Assembly: GCF_001482405.1 (NCBI RefSeq)
Contig: NZ_LPXO01000008.1
Location: forward strand, 1 to 64,000
Direction of reading: 5' to 3'
Source: Pseudoponticoccus marisrubri
GTDB lineage: Bacteria > Pseudomonadota > Alphaproteobacteria > Rhodobacterales > Rhodobacteraceae
Length of the DNA: 64,000 bases
Below are positions 45,875-53,839 of this stretch, one piece after another (the stretch's first letter is position 1; each line of letters opens with the position of its first letter). The translations under genes were made by a program, and so were the position numbers. Below the pieces are notes generated by a model. It was not told where the DNA came from. It saw nothing but the letters and a program-made list of their open reading frames with translations, and made no database searches.

Positions 45875-47712
45875 GCCCGCCCGAACAGGCGCTCGATATC
45901 GGAGAGTTTCAGCTCCACATAGGTGGGGCGGCCATGGTTGCACTGGCCCGAATGCGGCGTCGCCTCCATCTCGCGCAGCAGCGCGTTCATCTCCTCGGCG
46001 CGCATCACCCGGCCCGAACGGATCGAGCCGTGGCAGGCCACGCGGCTGAGGATCGCGTCCAGCCGCTCCTGCACAAGGTGGCTTTCGCCCATGTCCGACA
46101 GCTCGTCCAGCAGGTCGTGGACCAACGCCTTGGCGTTCACCTCGCCCAGCAGGGCCGGGGTTTCGCGTACGGCAATGGCGCCCGGCCCGAAGGGCTCGAT
46201 CGCGAGCCCCATGCGGAACAGATCATCGGCCACGCCGAGCAGGCGCGCGGCGTCATCGGCGGACAGCTCGACAATCTCGGGGATCAGCAACGCCTGCGCC
46301 GCGACCCCGTTTTCGGCCATCTGCCGCTTGAGCTTCTCGTAGACCAGCCGCTCATGCGCGGCGTGCTGGTCGACGATCACCACACCGTCATCGGTCTGGG
46401 CGATGATGTAATTCTCGTGCACCTGCCCGCGCGCGGCGCCCAAGGGCAGCGCGGCGGTCTCCGGCTCGGGCTGCGGAGCAGATTCGGCCGGCGCGGGTGT
46501 CTCGACGGTGCGGCCCGACCACGCGTCCGCCATCTCGGAGAAGCCCGGGCTCTGCGCCTGATAGGCGGCCTGCCGGGCCGCGGCCGACGGGCGGTCCATC
46601 TGGTAGATGCGCGGCGTGTCAGGCTGGGGTCGCATGGCGCCCAGCGTCTCGCCCGCGATGGTGCTCGAGGCGCGGTGCCCGGCCTCGGCCAGCGCGTGGC
46701 GCAGCGCCGAGACGATCAGCCCGCGCACCAGCCCGGGATCGCGGAAGCGCACCTCGGACTTGGCGGGATGCACGTTCACGTCGACCTTGTGCGGGTCGCA
46801 ATCGATGAACAGCGCCACCGCCGGGTGCCGGTCGCGCGACAGGAAATCCTGGTAGGCGCCGCGCAGCGCGCCGATCAGCATCCGGTCGCGCACGGGACGG
46901 CCATTGACGAACAGGTACTGCGCCACGGCCGAGCCGCGCGAATAGGTGGGCAGCGCGGCATAGCCGGTCAGGCGAAAGCCCTCGCGCGTGGCGTCGATGG
47001 GCAGCGCGTTCTCGACGAACTCGGCCCCCATGATCCGCGACAGCCGCCCGCGCAGCGCGTCGAACAGGTCGCCCGCCTCGGGATCGGTGCGGAAGGTCAC
47101 GCGGTCCTGCCCGCCCGACACGTCGCGCAGCGTCACGCCGACCGAGGGCTCGGCCATGGCCAGACGGCGCACCACGTCGGTGATCGCCTGCGTCTCGGCC
47201 CGGTCGCTGCGCAGGAATTTTAGCCGCGCCGGCGTGGCATAGAACAGGTCGCGCAGCGTGACGACCGTGCCGCCGTTCAGCGCGCAGGGCTTGCAGGGCC
47301 CGGCCACCCCGCCCGAAACCGACAGTTCGGCCGCGGCATGGCCGGGCGCGCGGCTCTGCACGGTCAGCCGCGCCACGGCGCCGAGGCTGGGCAGCGCCTC
47401 GCCGCGAAAGCCGAAGGAGTGGATCGCCAGCAGATCGCTGCCGTCGATCTTGGAGGTCGCGTGCCGGGCCAGCGCCAGCGGCAGCTCGTCCTCGGTCATG
47501 CCGCAGCCGTCATCGGTGACACGGATCAGCGTTTTTCCGCCATCCGCAATCTCGATCCCGATACGCCGCGCCCCGGCATCCACGGCGTTCTCAACCAGTT
47601 CCTTGACCGCCGAGGCCGGGCGCTCGACCACTTCGCCGGCCGCGATTCGATTGATCGCGGCCTCGTCCAACTGGCGAATATGGGGGCGCATCTGGGGGGC
47701 ATGGGTGTTCAT
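45871..47712 (-). CDS. mutL: DNA mismatch repair protein MutL
   Basis: A 613-aa GHKL ATPase that links mismatch recognition to strand cleavage. The ATP-binding motifs are [20 protein letters not shown] in sequence order, DDGCGM and HATSK, with GFRGEALPS in the lid. The C-terminal domain keeps the metal-dependent endonuclease motif [12 protein letters not shown] and the CNHGRP segment, so this MutL is likely the nicking type found in bacteria without MutH. I took ATG 47712; an ATG at 47691 is an alternative that removes seven residues. The gene is followed by rmuC with a four-base overlap. Confidence 0.94.
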   Translation of the reverse strand: MNTHAPQMRPHIRQLDEAAINRIAAGEVVERPASAVKELVENAVDAGARRIGIEIADGGKTLIRVTDDGCGMTEDELPLALARHATSKIDGSDLLAIHSFGFRGEALPSLGAVARLTVQSRAPGHAAAELSVSGGVAGPCKPCALNGGTVVTLRDLFYATPARLKFLRSDRAETQAITDVVRRLAMAEPSVGVTLRDVSGGQDRVTFRTDPEAGDLFDALRGRLSRIMGAEFVENALPIDATREGFRLTGYAALPTYSRGSAVAQYLFVNGRPVRDRMLIGALRGAYQDFLSRDRHPAVALFIDCDPHKVDVNVHPAKSEVRFRDPGLVRGLIVSALRHALAEAGHRASSTIAGETLGAMRPQPDTPRIYQMDRPSAAARQAAYQAQSPGFSEMADAWSGRTVETPAPAESAPQPEPETAALPLGAARGQVHENYIIAQTDDGVVIVDQHAAHERLVYEKLKRQMAENGVAAQALLIPEIVELSADDAARLLGVADDLFRMGLAIEPFGPGAIAVRETPALLGEVNAKALVHDLLDELSDMGESHLVQERLDAILSRVACHGSIRSGRVMRAEEMNALLREMEATPHSGQCNHGRPTYVELKLSDIERLFGRA

Positions 47713-47898
47713 ACCACTAGACCTAGCAGAGCCGCACCGGCCCTGCAAAGACGGAAATCACCCCGTCCTCCCGTGCGTGACCGGCGCGCATCGGGGTTGG
47801 AAACAAAAAGTAGCAAGATTTGAACAAAACTGGCATGTTACGCGTATCTTTGTTGCACTATGCTTTCTGAAACAGCAGCAGACAAAAAGGACACCGAC

Positions 47899-48003
47899 AT
47901 GCTTGTGCCCCTGATCACCTTCGAGACGATCTCGGCGGTTTACGGCGAGTGCTTCGCCCGGACCTTCTTCCGGCCGTTCTCGCCCATCCGCAAGACGCAG
48001 TAA
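47899..48003 (+). CDS. Probable small protein, 34 aa, unknown
   Basis: A short frame between divergent mutL and the sulfur genes. It begins MLVPLITFETIS and ends FFRPFSPIRKTQ. AAGGA lies seven bases before the ATG at 47899. From that ATG on nearly every codon ends in G or C, as in real genes of this genome, whereas the 13 in-frame codons before it (from ATG 47860) do not. A strong hairpin follows 10 bases after the stop. The peptide has an aromatic/hydrophobic core (YGECFARTFF) and a basic tail, so membrane association is possible. No family is recognised. Confidence 0.55.
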   Translation: MLVPLITFETISAVYGECFARTFFRPFSPIRKTQ

Positions 48004-48013
48004 GCCCATACGC

Positions 48014-48041
48014 CGCCGCGACCCGACACGGGATCGCGGCG
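48014..48041 (+). terminator. Hairpin after the small ORF
   Basis: CGCCGCGA and TCGCGGCG form a perfect 8-bp stem, extended by CCCG/CGGG with one bulged A. It lies 10 bases past the stop of the 34-aa frame and about 190 before the next gene. No T-run follows. Confidence 0.55.
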
Positions 48042-48193
48042 CGTCTGATACCGGGCCGCGCCCCGGTATGCCCTTACCCTCCCCCGAAAACCTACCGATT
48101 GCCCGTGCCGCAACGCCGTCGCCCGTCCGGCAGGTGCTGCGAAATTTCTTCCCGTGTCCTGCGGTTTTCGTGGAACCCTTGTTCTCCTGAAAC

Positions 48194-48209
48194 ATTCCAT
48201 TACCTGAAT
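48194..48209. promoter_or_regulatory. ATTC-N8-GAAT site, candidate SqrR/BigR operator
   Basis: ATTC at 48194-48197 and GAAT at 48206-48209 are separated by exactly eight bases, the pattern reported for SqrR, the persulfide-responsive ArsR-family repressor of Rhodobacter capsulatus. It overlaps a likely -10 (TACCTG region) whose -35 may be TTGTTC at 48179-48184, and lies 23 bases before the ATG. The repressor gene itself is not in the window. Confidence 0.65.
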
Positions 48210-48232
48210 GCAAGGAAGCAAGGGGAGCAGAG

Positions 48233-49129
48233 ATGTTCACACGCACAAGCCCGTCCAGCGGCGCCACCTCGCCCGAAGTGACCGGGTTCTACGACAAGGA
48301 CACCGGATCGATCATGTATGTGGCCGTCGACCCGGCCACGAAGAAGGCCGCGCTGATCGACGTGGTGCTCGATTTCGATCCGCAGGCCGCCCGCACCCGC
48401 ACGGACAGCGCGCAGGAGGTGCTGGATTTCGTCCGCGCCGAGGGTCTGGAGGTGGAATGGGTGCTGGACACCCATCCCCATGCCGACCACCTGATGGCCT
48501 CGGCCTGGCTGAAGGAGCAGACCGGCGCGCCCAACGCAATCGGCGAGAAGGTGCGCGAGATCGCGGGGCTCTGGCGCGACATCTACAACCTGCCCGACGC
48601 CTTCGACCCAGCGGCGGATTTCGACCGGCTCTTTGCCGATGGCGACACATTCAAGCTAGGCGAGCTGGAGGTGCGCGTGATGCTGTCACCCGGGCACACG
48701 CTGGGCTCGATCACCTATGTCATGGGCGATGCCGCCTTCGTGCACGACACCTTCATGCACGTGGATTCCGGGACGACCCGCGCCGATTTCCCCGGCGGCT
48801 CTTCGGCCGAGCTCTATGCCTCGTTGATGGCGATCCTGGACCTGCCCGGGGACACGCGGCTCTTTGTCGGGCATGACTACCCGCCGGTGGGCGAGCGTAC
48901 CGAGCCTGCATGGGAGGCGACGGTGGCCGAGCACAAGGCCCACAACAAGCATCTCGGCGGTGGTGTTTCGGAGGCGGCGTACCGCAAGATCCGCGACGAG
49001 CGCGACGCCACGCTGGGCCTGCCCGACCGGATGCTGCACGCGCTGCAGGTCAATCTGCGCGGCGGACGGCTTGCGCCGGCCGAAAGTGACGGCCACCATT
49101 ACTTCAAGATTCCCGCCAACAAGTTCTGA
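48233..49129 (+). CDS. blh: MBL-fold persulfide dioxygenase-like protein (ETHE1/Blh type)
   Basis: A 298-aa metallo-beta-lactamase-fold protein. The metal motif THPHADHL (about residues 81-88), the HTLGSI and HDTF segments, and the late VGHDYPP His are present. ETHE1-like enzymes of this type oxidise glutathione persulfide to sulfite with a mononuclear iron; the bacterial Blh subgroup is often controlled by BigR or SqrR. GGGGAG precedes the ATG. A rhodanese follows after ten bases, and the predicted ATTC-N8-GAAT operator lies upstream, so the whole block fits sulfide and persulfide detoxification. Confidence 0.87.
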   Translation: MFTRTSPSSGATSPEVTGFYDKDTGSIMYVAVDPATKKAALIDVVLDFDPQAARTRTDSAQEVLDFVRAEGLEVEWVLDTHPHADHLMASAWLKEQTGAPNAIGEKVREIAGLWRDIYNLPDAFDPAADFDRLFADGDTFKLGELEVRVMLSPGHTLGSITYVMGDAAFVHDTFMHVDSGTTRADFPGGSSAELYASLMAILDLPGDTRLFVGHDYPPVGERTEPAWEATVAEHKAHNKHLGGGVSEAAYRKIRDERDATLGLPDRMLHALQVNLRGGRLAPAESDGHHYFKIPANKF

Positions 49130-49139
49130 GGAGACGGCG

Positions 49140-49514
49140 ATGAAGACCGAGGAAGTGGGCCAGGCGATCTTCGAGACATGGACGGTCGACGAGGTCGAAG
49201 AGGCGTTCAAGGCCGGAAAGATCGTGCTGATCGACGTGCGCACGCCGCAGGAGTACATGTTCGAGCATATCGAGGGCGCGCTGCTGATGCCGCTGGCCTT
49301 CTTCAAGGCCGACGCGCTGCCGGGCCAGAGCGACAAGCAGATCGTCTTCCATTGCGGCTCGGGCGCGCGCTCCGAGAAGGTCTCGCGCGCCGCGATCGAG
49401 GCCGGCATGGCGCATGTGGCGCATATGGAAGGCGGGTTCGGCGCGTGGAAGGGCGCCAAGAAGCCCTATATCGGCACCAACATGGCCAACGGCGCGCCGC
49501 ACCGCGTCAACTGA
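49140..49514 (+). CDS. Rhodanese domain protein
   Basis: A 124-aa single-domain sulfurtransferase. The active-site loop is CGSGARSEK with catalytic Cys, preceded by IVLIDVRTPQEYMFEHIEGA. It would move sulfane sulfur between thiosulfate, glutathione and protein thiols. GAGGAGA precedes the ATG at 49140. It starts ten bases after the persulfide dioxygenase stop and probably shares its promoter and regulation. Confidence 0.9.
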   Translation: MKTEEVGQAIFETWTVDEVEEAFKAGKIVLIDVRTPQEYMFEHIEGALLMPLAFFKADALPGQSDKQIVFHCGSGARSEKVSRAAIEAGMAHVAHMEGGFGAWKGAKKPYIGTNMANGAPHRVN

Positions 49515-49567
49515 GCGTTTCCCATGGCGCCCGGCCTTGCCCGGGCGCGCAAGGACGGAGGTCGACC

Positions 49568-50290
49568 ATGATCGAGATTTCCCCGATGCCCGCGCCAAGC
49601 AGCTACGAGGTGCGCCTGTCCGGCCGGATCCGCGAGGATGACTACGAGGATGTGCTGATCCCGGCGCTGGACCGCGCCATCGAAGAGCACGAGCATATCC
49701 GCGTGCTGGTTATCCTGGCTGACGACGCCGAGTTCAGCGTCGGCGCGATGCTCGACGATGCCGAGTTCGGGCTGCGGCACTGGCGCGGCTTCGACCGGGC
49801 CGCGGTGGTGGGCCGGAACGGCTGGATGATGCGGCTGGTGCGCGGCTTTGCGCCGCTGATGCCCTGCCCCGTACAGACCTTCGGCCCCGATCAGGCCGAC
49901 GAGGCGCGGCGCTGGCTGGGCCAGTCGCTGGGCACGATCCACCAGACCGACCTTGGCGGCGGCGTGCTGCACGTGCAGCTGCGCGGCAAGCTGGACCCTG
50001 CACGCATGGAAGAGGAAGAGCGCGACCTCGACGCCTTCATCCGCCGCAACGACCGCTTTCGCCTGCTGCTGGACCTGCGCGAGTTCGACGGCTGGCAGGG
50101 GCTGGCGGCCATCGGCCAGCACCTGCGCATGGTGCGCGCCCATTACGACCGGCTCGACCGGGCCGCCATCGTGGGCGATGCTGGCTGGCAGCGCATGGGC
50201 CAGCGGTTGCTGGACACGTTCAGCGCCGCCGAGACCCGCTATTTCGAGGCAGACCGGTTCGACGCCGCCAAGAGCTGGATCGCCGCCTGA
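49568..50290 (+). CDS. Protein with two SpoIIAA-like (STAS-type) domains
   Basis: A 240-aa protein built from two homologous halves of about 120 residues. Both halves show the SpoIIAA-like pattern of strand-helix repeats: YEDVLIPALDRAIEEHEHIRVL with FDRAAVVGRNGWM in the first, and FDGWQGLAAIGQHLRMVRAHYDRLDRAAIVGDAGWQ (in sequence order) in the second. Single-domain members are common and of unknown role. AAGGACGGAGG-like sequence precedes the ATG. The gene follows the rhodanese by 53 bases and ends at a strong terminator, so it may belong to the sulfur unit, although nothing in its sequence shows a sulfur function. Confidence 0.8.
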   Translation: MIEISPMPAPSSYEVRLSGRIREDDYEDVLIPALDRAIEEHEHIRVLVILADDAEFSVGAMLDDAEFGLRHWRGFDRAAVVGRNGWMMRLVRGFAPLMPCPVQTFGPDQADEARRWLGQSLGTIHQTDLGGGVLHVQLRGKLDPARMEEEERDLDAFIRRNDRFRLLLDLREFDGWQGLAAIGQHLRMVRAHYDRLDRAAIVGDAGWQRMGQRLLDTFSAAETRYFEADRFDAAKSWIAA

Positions 50291-50292
50291 TA

Positions 50293-50328
50293 CCTGCCCG
50301 TTTCGGACGAAACGGGCAGGATTTTCGT
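50293..50328 (+). terminator. Strong Rho-independent terminator
   Basis: CCTGCCCGTTTCG and CGAAACGGGCAGG form a perfect 13-bp stem with the loop GA and are followed by ATTTTCGT. It starts two bases after the stop and lies between two convergent genes. A decayed relative is seen at about 2362-2404. Confidence 0.8.
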
Positions 50329-50332
50329 CATG

Positions 50333-51724
50333 TCACGCAGTCAGCAGGCCCTGGGCCGCCAGCTCGGCCTGCGCCTCGTCGAGGCTTTGCCATGCGCGCT
50401 CGATCAGCGTGTCGATCTCGCCCTGCGAGATCACCAGCGGCGGCGAGACGATCATGCGGTCGCCCACGTGGCGCATCACCAGGTTGTTGGCAAAGCAGCG
50501 CTCGCGCGTGATCAGCCCGGCAGTGCCGGCCTCGGCGGCGAAGGGCGCGCGGCGCGCCTTGTCCGGGGTCAGCGCGATGGAGCCCATCATGCCCACGATC
50601 CGGGCCTCGCCCACCAGCGGATGCGCGGTCAGGCTTTCGAAGCGCTCCTTGAGATAGGGGGCGGTGCGGGTGCGCACGGTCTCGACGATCTGTTCCTCCT
50701 CGAGGATGCGCAGGTTCTCCAGCGCCACGGCCGAGGCGACGGGATGGCCGGAATAGGTATAGCCGTGGTTGAACTCGGTGCCGTTGATCACCGCGGCGAT
50801 CTCGTCCGAGACGATCGAGCCGCCAATCGGCTGGTAGCCCGAGGACAGCCCCTTGGCGATGGTCATGATGTCGGGACGGATGTCCATGGTCTGGCTGCCG
50901 AACCAGTTGCCCGTCCGCCCGAAGCCGCAGATCACCTCGTCCGCGATCAGCAGGATGCCGTATTCGTCCACGATGCGGCGGATCTCGGGCCAATAGGTTT
51001 CGGGCGGCACGATCACACCGCCGGCGCCCTGCACCGGCTCGGCGATGAAGGCGGCCGCCTTCTCGGGGCCGATCTCGCGGATCTTCTCCTCCAGCTGGCG
51101 GGCCCGGGCGCGGCCGAATTCCTCGGGCGTCATCTCGCCGCCCTCGCCCCACCAGTCGGGCTGATCGATATGGGCGATGCCGGGGATCGGCAGGCCGCCC
51201 TGCGCATGCATGCCCTTCATGCCACCCAGGCTGCCCGAGCCCACGGAGGAGCCGTGATAGCCGTTCCAGCGCGAGATGATGACCTGCCGCTCGGGCTGGC
51301 CCTTCTCGGCCCAATAGGTGCGCACGAGCCGCAGGTTGGTGTCATTGGCCTCGGAGCCGGAGGAGGCGAAAAAGACATGGTTCAGATCGCCCGGCGCCAG
51401 CTCGGCCAGCTTGGCAGCCAGGTTCAGCGCCGGCACATGGGTGGTCTGGAAGAAGGTGTTGTAGAAGGGCAGTTCCATCATCTGGCGCGCCGCCACGTCG
51501 GCCAGTTCGCGCCGGCCATAGCCCAGGTTGACGCACCACAGCCCGGCCATGGCGTCGAGGATGCGGTTGCCCTCGCTGTCGGTCAGCCAGACGCCCTCGG
51601 CCCGGGTGATGACGCGCGCGCCCTTGTCGCGCAGCCCCTGGCCATGGGTGAACGGGTGCATGTGATGCGCGGCGTCCAGCGCCTGCAGCTCGGCGGTGGG
51701 CGAATTCGGGGTAAGCAGGGTCAA
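50333..51724 (-). CDS. Class III aminotransferase, putrescine-pyruvate type likely
   Basis: A 463-aa PLP enzyme of the aspartate aminotransferase (class III) family. SSGSEANDTNLRLVRTYW is in the cofactor region, ADEVICGFGRTG holds the conserved Asp, and the PLP Lys lies in TIAKGLSSGYQP. I placed the start at the TTG at 51722-51724, because AGGAGG lies seven bases upstream and homologues begin close to TAELQALDAAHHMHPF. An ATG at 51775 would add 17 residues. The GntR regulator and polyamine-type ABC transporter next door suggest putrescine or another diamine as amino donor (SpuC-like). Confidence 0.85.
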   Translation of the reverse strand: MTLLTPNSPTAELQALDAAHHMHPFTHGQGLRDKGARVITRAEGVWLTDSEGNRILDAMAGLWCVNLGYGRRELADVAARQMMELPFYNTFFQTTHVPALNLAAKLAELAPGDLNHVFFASSGSEANDTNLRLVRTYWAEKGQPERQVIISRWNGYHGSSVGSGSLGGMKGMHAQGGLPIPGIAHIDQPDWWGEGGEMTPEEFGRARARQLEEKIREIGPEKAAAFIAEPVQGAGGVIVPPETYWPEIRRIVDEYGILLIADEVICGFGRTGNWFGSQTMDIRPDIMTIAKGLSSGYQPIGGSIVSDEIAAVINGTEFNHGYTYSGHPVASAVALENLRILEEEQIVETVRTRTAPYLKERFESLTAHPLVGEARIVGMMGSIALTPDKARRAPFAAEAGTAGLITRERCFANNLVMRHVGDRMIVSPPLVISQGEIDTLIERAWQSLDEAQAELAAQGLLTA

Positions 51725-51756
51725 AGCGGCGCCTCCTGAAGGGTTGGCCGCGAGAA

Positions 51757-51767
51757 TATGATCAAAT
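51757..51767. promoter_or_regulatory. TATGATCAAAT word, candidate GntR site before the aminotransferase gene
   Basis: TATGATCAAAT occurs here, 33-43 bases upstream of the favoured TTG start, and again at 52616-52626 before the transporter. The core TGATCA is palindromic. A GntR-family regulator encoded between the two sites is the obvious candidate ligand. Confidence 0.45.
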
Positions 51768-51862
51768 TCCGCCATGTCAATCGAATCGCCCCGCTGCGTG
51801 CCTTGCGCCCGCGGGACGGTGGGCGGGGCGAGCTGCGCAGCAGGAGCGCCGTCCCGTCCCGC

Positions 51863-52519
51863 TCAGAGCGCCGCGGCGATCATCTCCATCCCCTGCGCCA
51901 CGTCGCGCGCCATGGCCGCCGCGGCGGCCTCGGGATCATGCGCCTCGAGCGCGTCCAGCAGCGCCTTGTGCTGGTCGGGCAGGTTGCGCGTGCCGACCTG
52001 TCCGCAGACGATGCGCAGCGAGGGGCCGAAGCGCAGCCAGAGCCCCTGTGTGATCGCGCTCAGGATCGGCGCGCGGGCCATCGCGTTCAGCGCCATGTGA
52101 AAGGCGTGGTTCTCGCGCAGGTAGCCTGGCACGTCGCCCCGCGCGATGGCCCGGTCCAGCCGGGCGTCGATGGCGCGCAGCTCGGCGATGCGGTCAGGCG
52201 TGGCGCCCAGCGCGGCGCGCGCCGCCAGCCGCGGCTCCAGCGCCTGTCGCGCCTCGGTCAGCTCGGCCACGGCGGGCGCATCCAGCACCGGCACCACGAT
52301 GCGCCGGTTGCCCTGCGCCAGCAGCGCGCCCTCGGCGGTCAGCCGGCGCAGCCCCTCGCGCACCGGTGTCATGCCCGCGCCCAGCCGCTCGGTCAGGCCC
52401 TGGATGGTCACCGTCTCGCCGGGTGCCAGCGCGCCGAACAGCACGAGGTCGCGCAATTGCCGATAGACATGCTCATGCGCCGGAAGCCCCGCGCCGCCCG
52501 GCTCTGCCGCATTGTTCAT
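51863..52519 (-). CDS. GntR family regulator, FCD subfamily
   Basis: A 218-aa repressor-type regulator. The N-terminal winged helix shows VYRQLRDLVLFGALAPGETV and LTERLGAGMTPVREGLRRL; the C-terminal FCD domain has ENHAFHMALNA, typical of metal-dependent effector binding (His and Asp residues). The ATG at 52517-52519 gives the usual length. It stands between the aminotransferase gene and the transporter operon, which it probably controls through the TATGATCAAAT words and/or the inverted repeat upstream of the transporter. The effector is likely a pathway amine or its oxidation product. Confidence 0.9.
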   Translation of the reverse strand: MNNAAEPGGAGLPAHEHVYRQLRDLVLFGALAPGETVTIQGLTERLGAGMTPVREGLRRLTAEGALLAQGNRRIVVPVLDAPAVAELTEARQALEPRLAARAALGATPDRIAELRAIDARLDRAIARGDVPGYLRENHAFHMALNAMARAPILSAITQGLWLRFGPSLRIVCGQVGTRNLPDQHKALLDALEAHDPEAAAAAMARDVAQGMEMIAAAL

Positions 52520-52594
52520 CGCCGCCTCCCGCGTGCCCCCTCCGGCCACGCCGCGCGCCCTTGCACCGCTCGCGTGGCCGTGGAAACATCGCGC

Positions 52595-52626
52595 AAGTTG
52601 CCGGGCTTGGCAACTTATGATCAAAT
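52595..52626. promoter_or_regulatory. Transporter promoter region: inverted repeat plus TATGATCAAAT
   Basis: AAGTTGCC at 52595-52602 and GGCAACTT at 52609-52616 form a perfect 8-bp inverted repeat around GGGCTT. TATGATCAAAT (52616-52626) abuts it. Both lie 44-75 bases before the start of the substrate-binding protein gene, so either could be an operator. Confidence 0.5.
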
Positions 52627-52669
52627 CCGGGCACGGGGCGGAAGACCCCGCGACCAACGGGAGCACATG

Positions 52670-53755
52670 ATGACCAAACGACTTGCGAGTTTCACCGCAA
52701 CCTTGGCGCTGGCCGGCGGACTGGCCCAGGCGCAGGAGGTCCGCGTCTACAACTGGTCCGACTATATCGACGAGAGCCTGCTGGAGCAGTTCGAGCAGGA
52801 GACCGGGCTGGAGCTGGTCTACGACGTGTTCGACAGCAACGAGCTGCTCGAGACCAAGATGCTGGCCGGCGGCTCGGGCTATGACGTGGTGGTGCCCACC
52901 GGCACCTTCCTGCAGCGCCAGATCAGCGCCGGCGCCTTCCAGGAGCTGGACAAGGACAAGCTGCCCAATCTCGACAACATGTGGGACGTGATCTCGGACC
53001 GGACCGAGAAATACGACCCCGGCAACGCCTACGCGATCAACTACATGTGGGGCACCACCGGGCTGGGCGTGAACCTGCCCAAGGTGCGCGAACTGCTGGG
53101 CGAGGACGCCCCGGTGGACAGCTGGGACCTGATCTTCGATCCCGCCAACATGGAAAAGCTGGCCGAGTGCGGCGTGCACGTGCTGGACGCCCCGGCCGAG
53201 ATGATCCCCGCGGCGCTGAACTATATCGGCGAGGATCCCGACAGCAAGGATCCCGACGTGATCGCCAAGGTCGAAGAGGTCTTCGCCCCGGTCCGCCCCT
53301 ACATCCAGAAGTTCCACAGCTCGGAATACATCAACGCGCTGGCGAATGGCGACATCTGCGTGGCCGTGGGCTGGTCGGGCGACGTGCTGCAGGCGCGTGA
53401 CCGTGCCGCCGAGGCCGATAACGGCGTCGAGATCGGCTATTTCGCCCCCAAGGAGGGCGCTCAGATGTGGTTCGACATGATGGCCATCCCGGTCGACGCG
53501 CCGAACCCCGAGGGCGCGCATGCCTTCCTGAATTTCATCATGGATGCCGAGAACATGGCCAAGGCGTCGAACTACGTCTACTACGCCAACGGCAACCTCG
53601 CCTCGCAGGAGTTCCTGAACGAGGACGTGATCGGCGACCCGGCGATCTACCCCGATGCCGATGCGCTGGACAACACCTACACGACCACGCCCTACGATCC
53701 GCGCGTGCAGCGGGTGGTCACCCGGCTCTGGACCAAGATCAAGTCCGGCACCTGA
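52670..53755 (+). CDS. Polyamine ABC transporter substrate-binding protein (PotF/SpuD-like)
   Basis: A 361-aa periplasmic binding protein. The signal peptide is cleaved near AQA-QEV (residue 21). The mature N-terminus VRVYNWSDYIDE is the hallmark of PotD/PotF proteins, and the ligand-site landmarks AINYMWGTTGLGVN and VGWSGDVLQARDRA are present. Putrescine is the likely ligand by similarity, with spermidine possible. Two adjacent ATGs (52667, 52670) exist; the second has the better distance from GGGAG. It is the first gene of the five-gene transport and oxidation operon. Confidence 0.93.
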   Translation: MTKRLASFTATLALAGGLAQAQEVRVYNWSDYIDESLLEQFEQETGLELVYDVFDSNELLETKMLAGGSGYDVVVPTGTFLQRQISAGAFQELDKDKLPNLDNMWDVISDRTEKYDPGNAYAINYMWGTTGLGVNLPKVRELLGEDAPVDSWDLIFDPANMEKLAECGVHVLDAPAEMIPAALNYIGEDPDSKDPDVIAKVEEVFAPVRPYIQKFHSSEYINALANGDICVAVGWSGDVLQARDRAAEADNGVEIGYFAPKEGAQMWFDMMAIPVDAPNPEGAHAFLNFIMDAENMAKASNYVYYANGNLASQEFLNEDVIGDPAIYPDADALDNTYTTTPYDPRVQRVVTRLWTKIKSGT

Positions 53756-53839
53756 GCCCTTTCGCCCCGGCCCGGCCCCGCGCCGGCCGGGGGTTTCACG
53801 GGGCGGCCGCCCCCGGCCCCCCGACAGCACGGCAGGACC

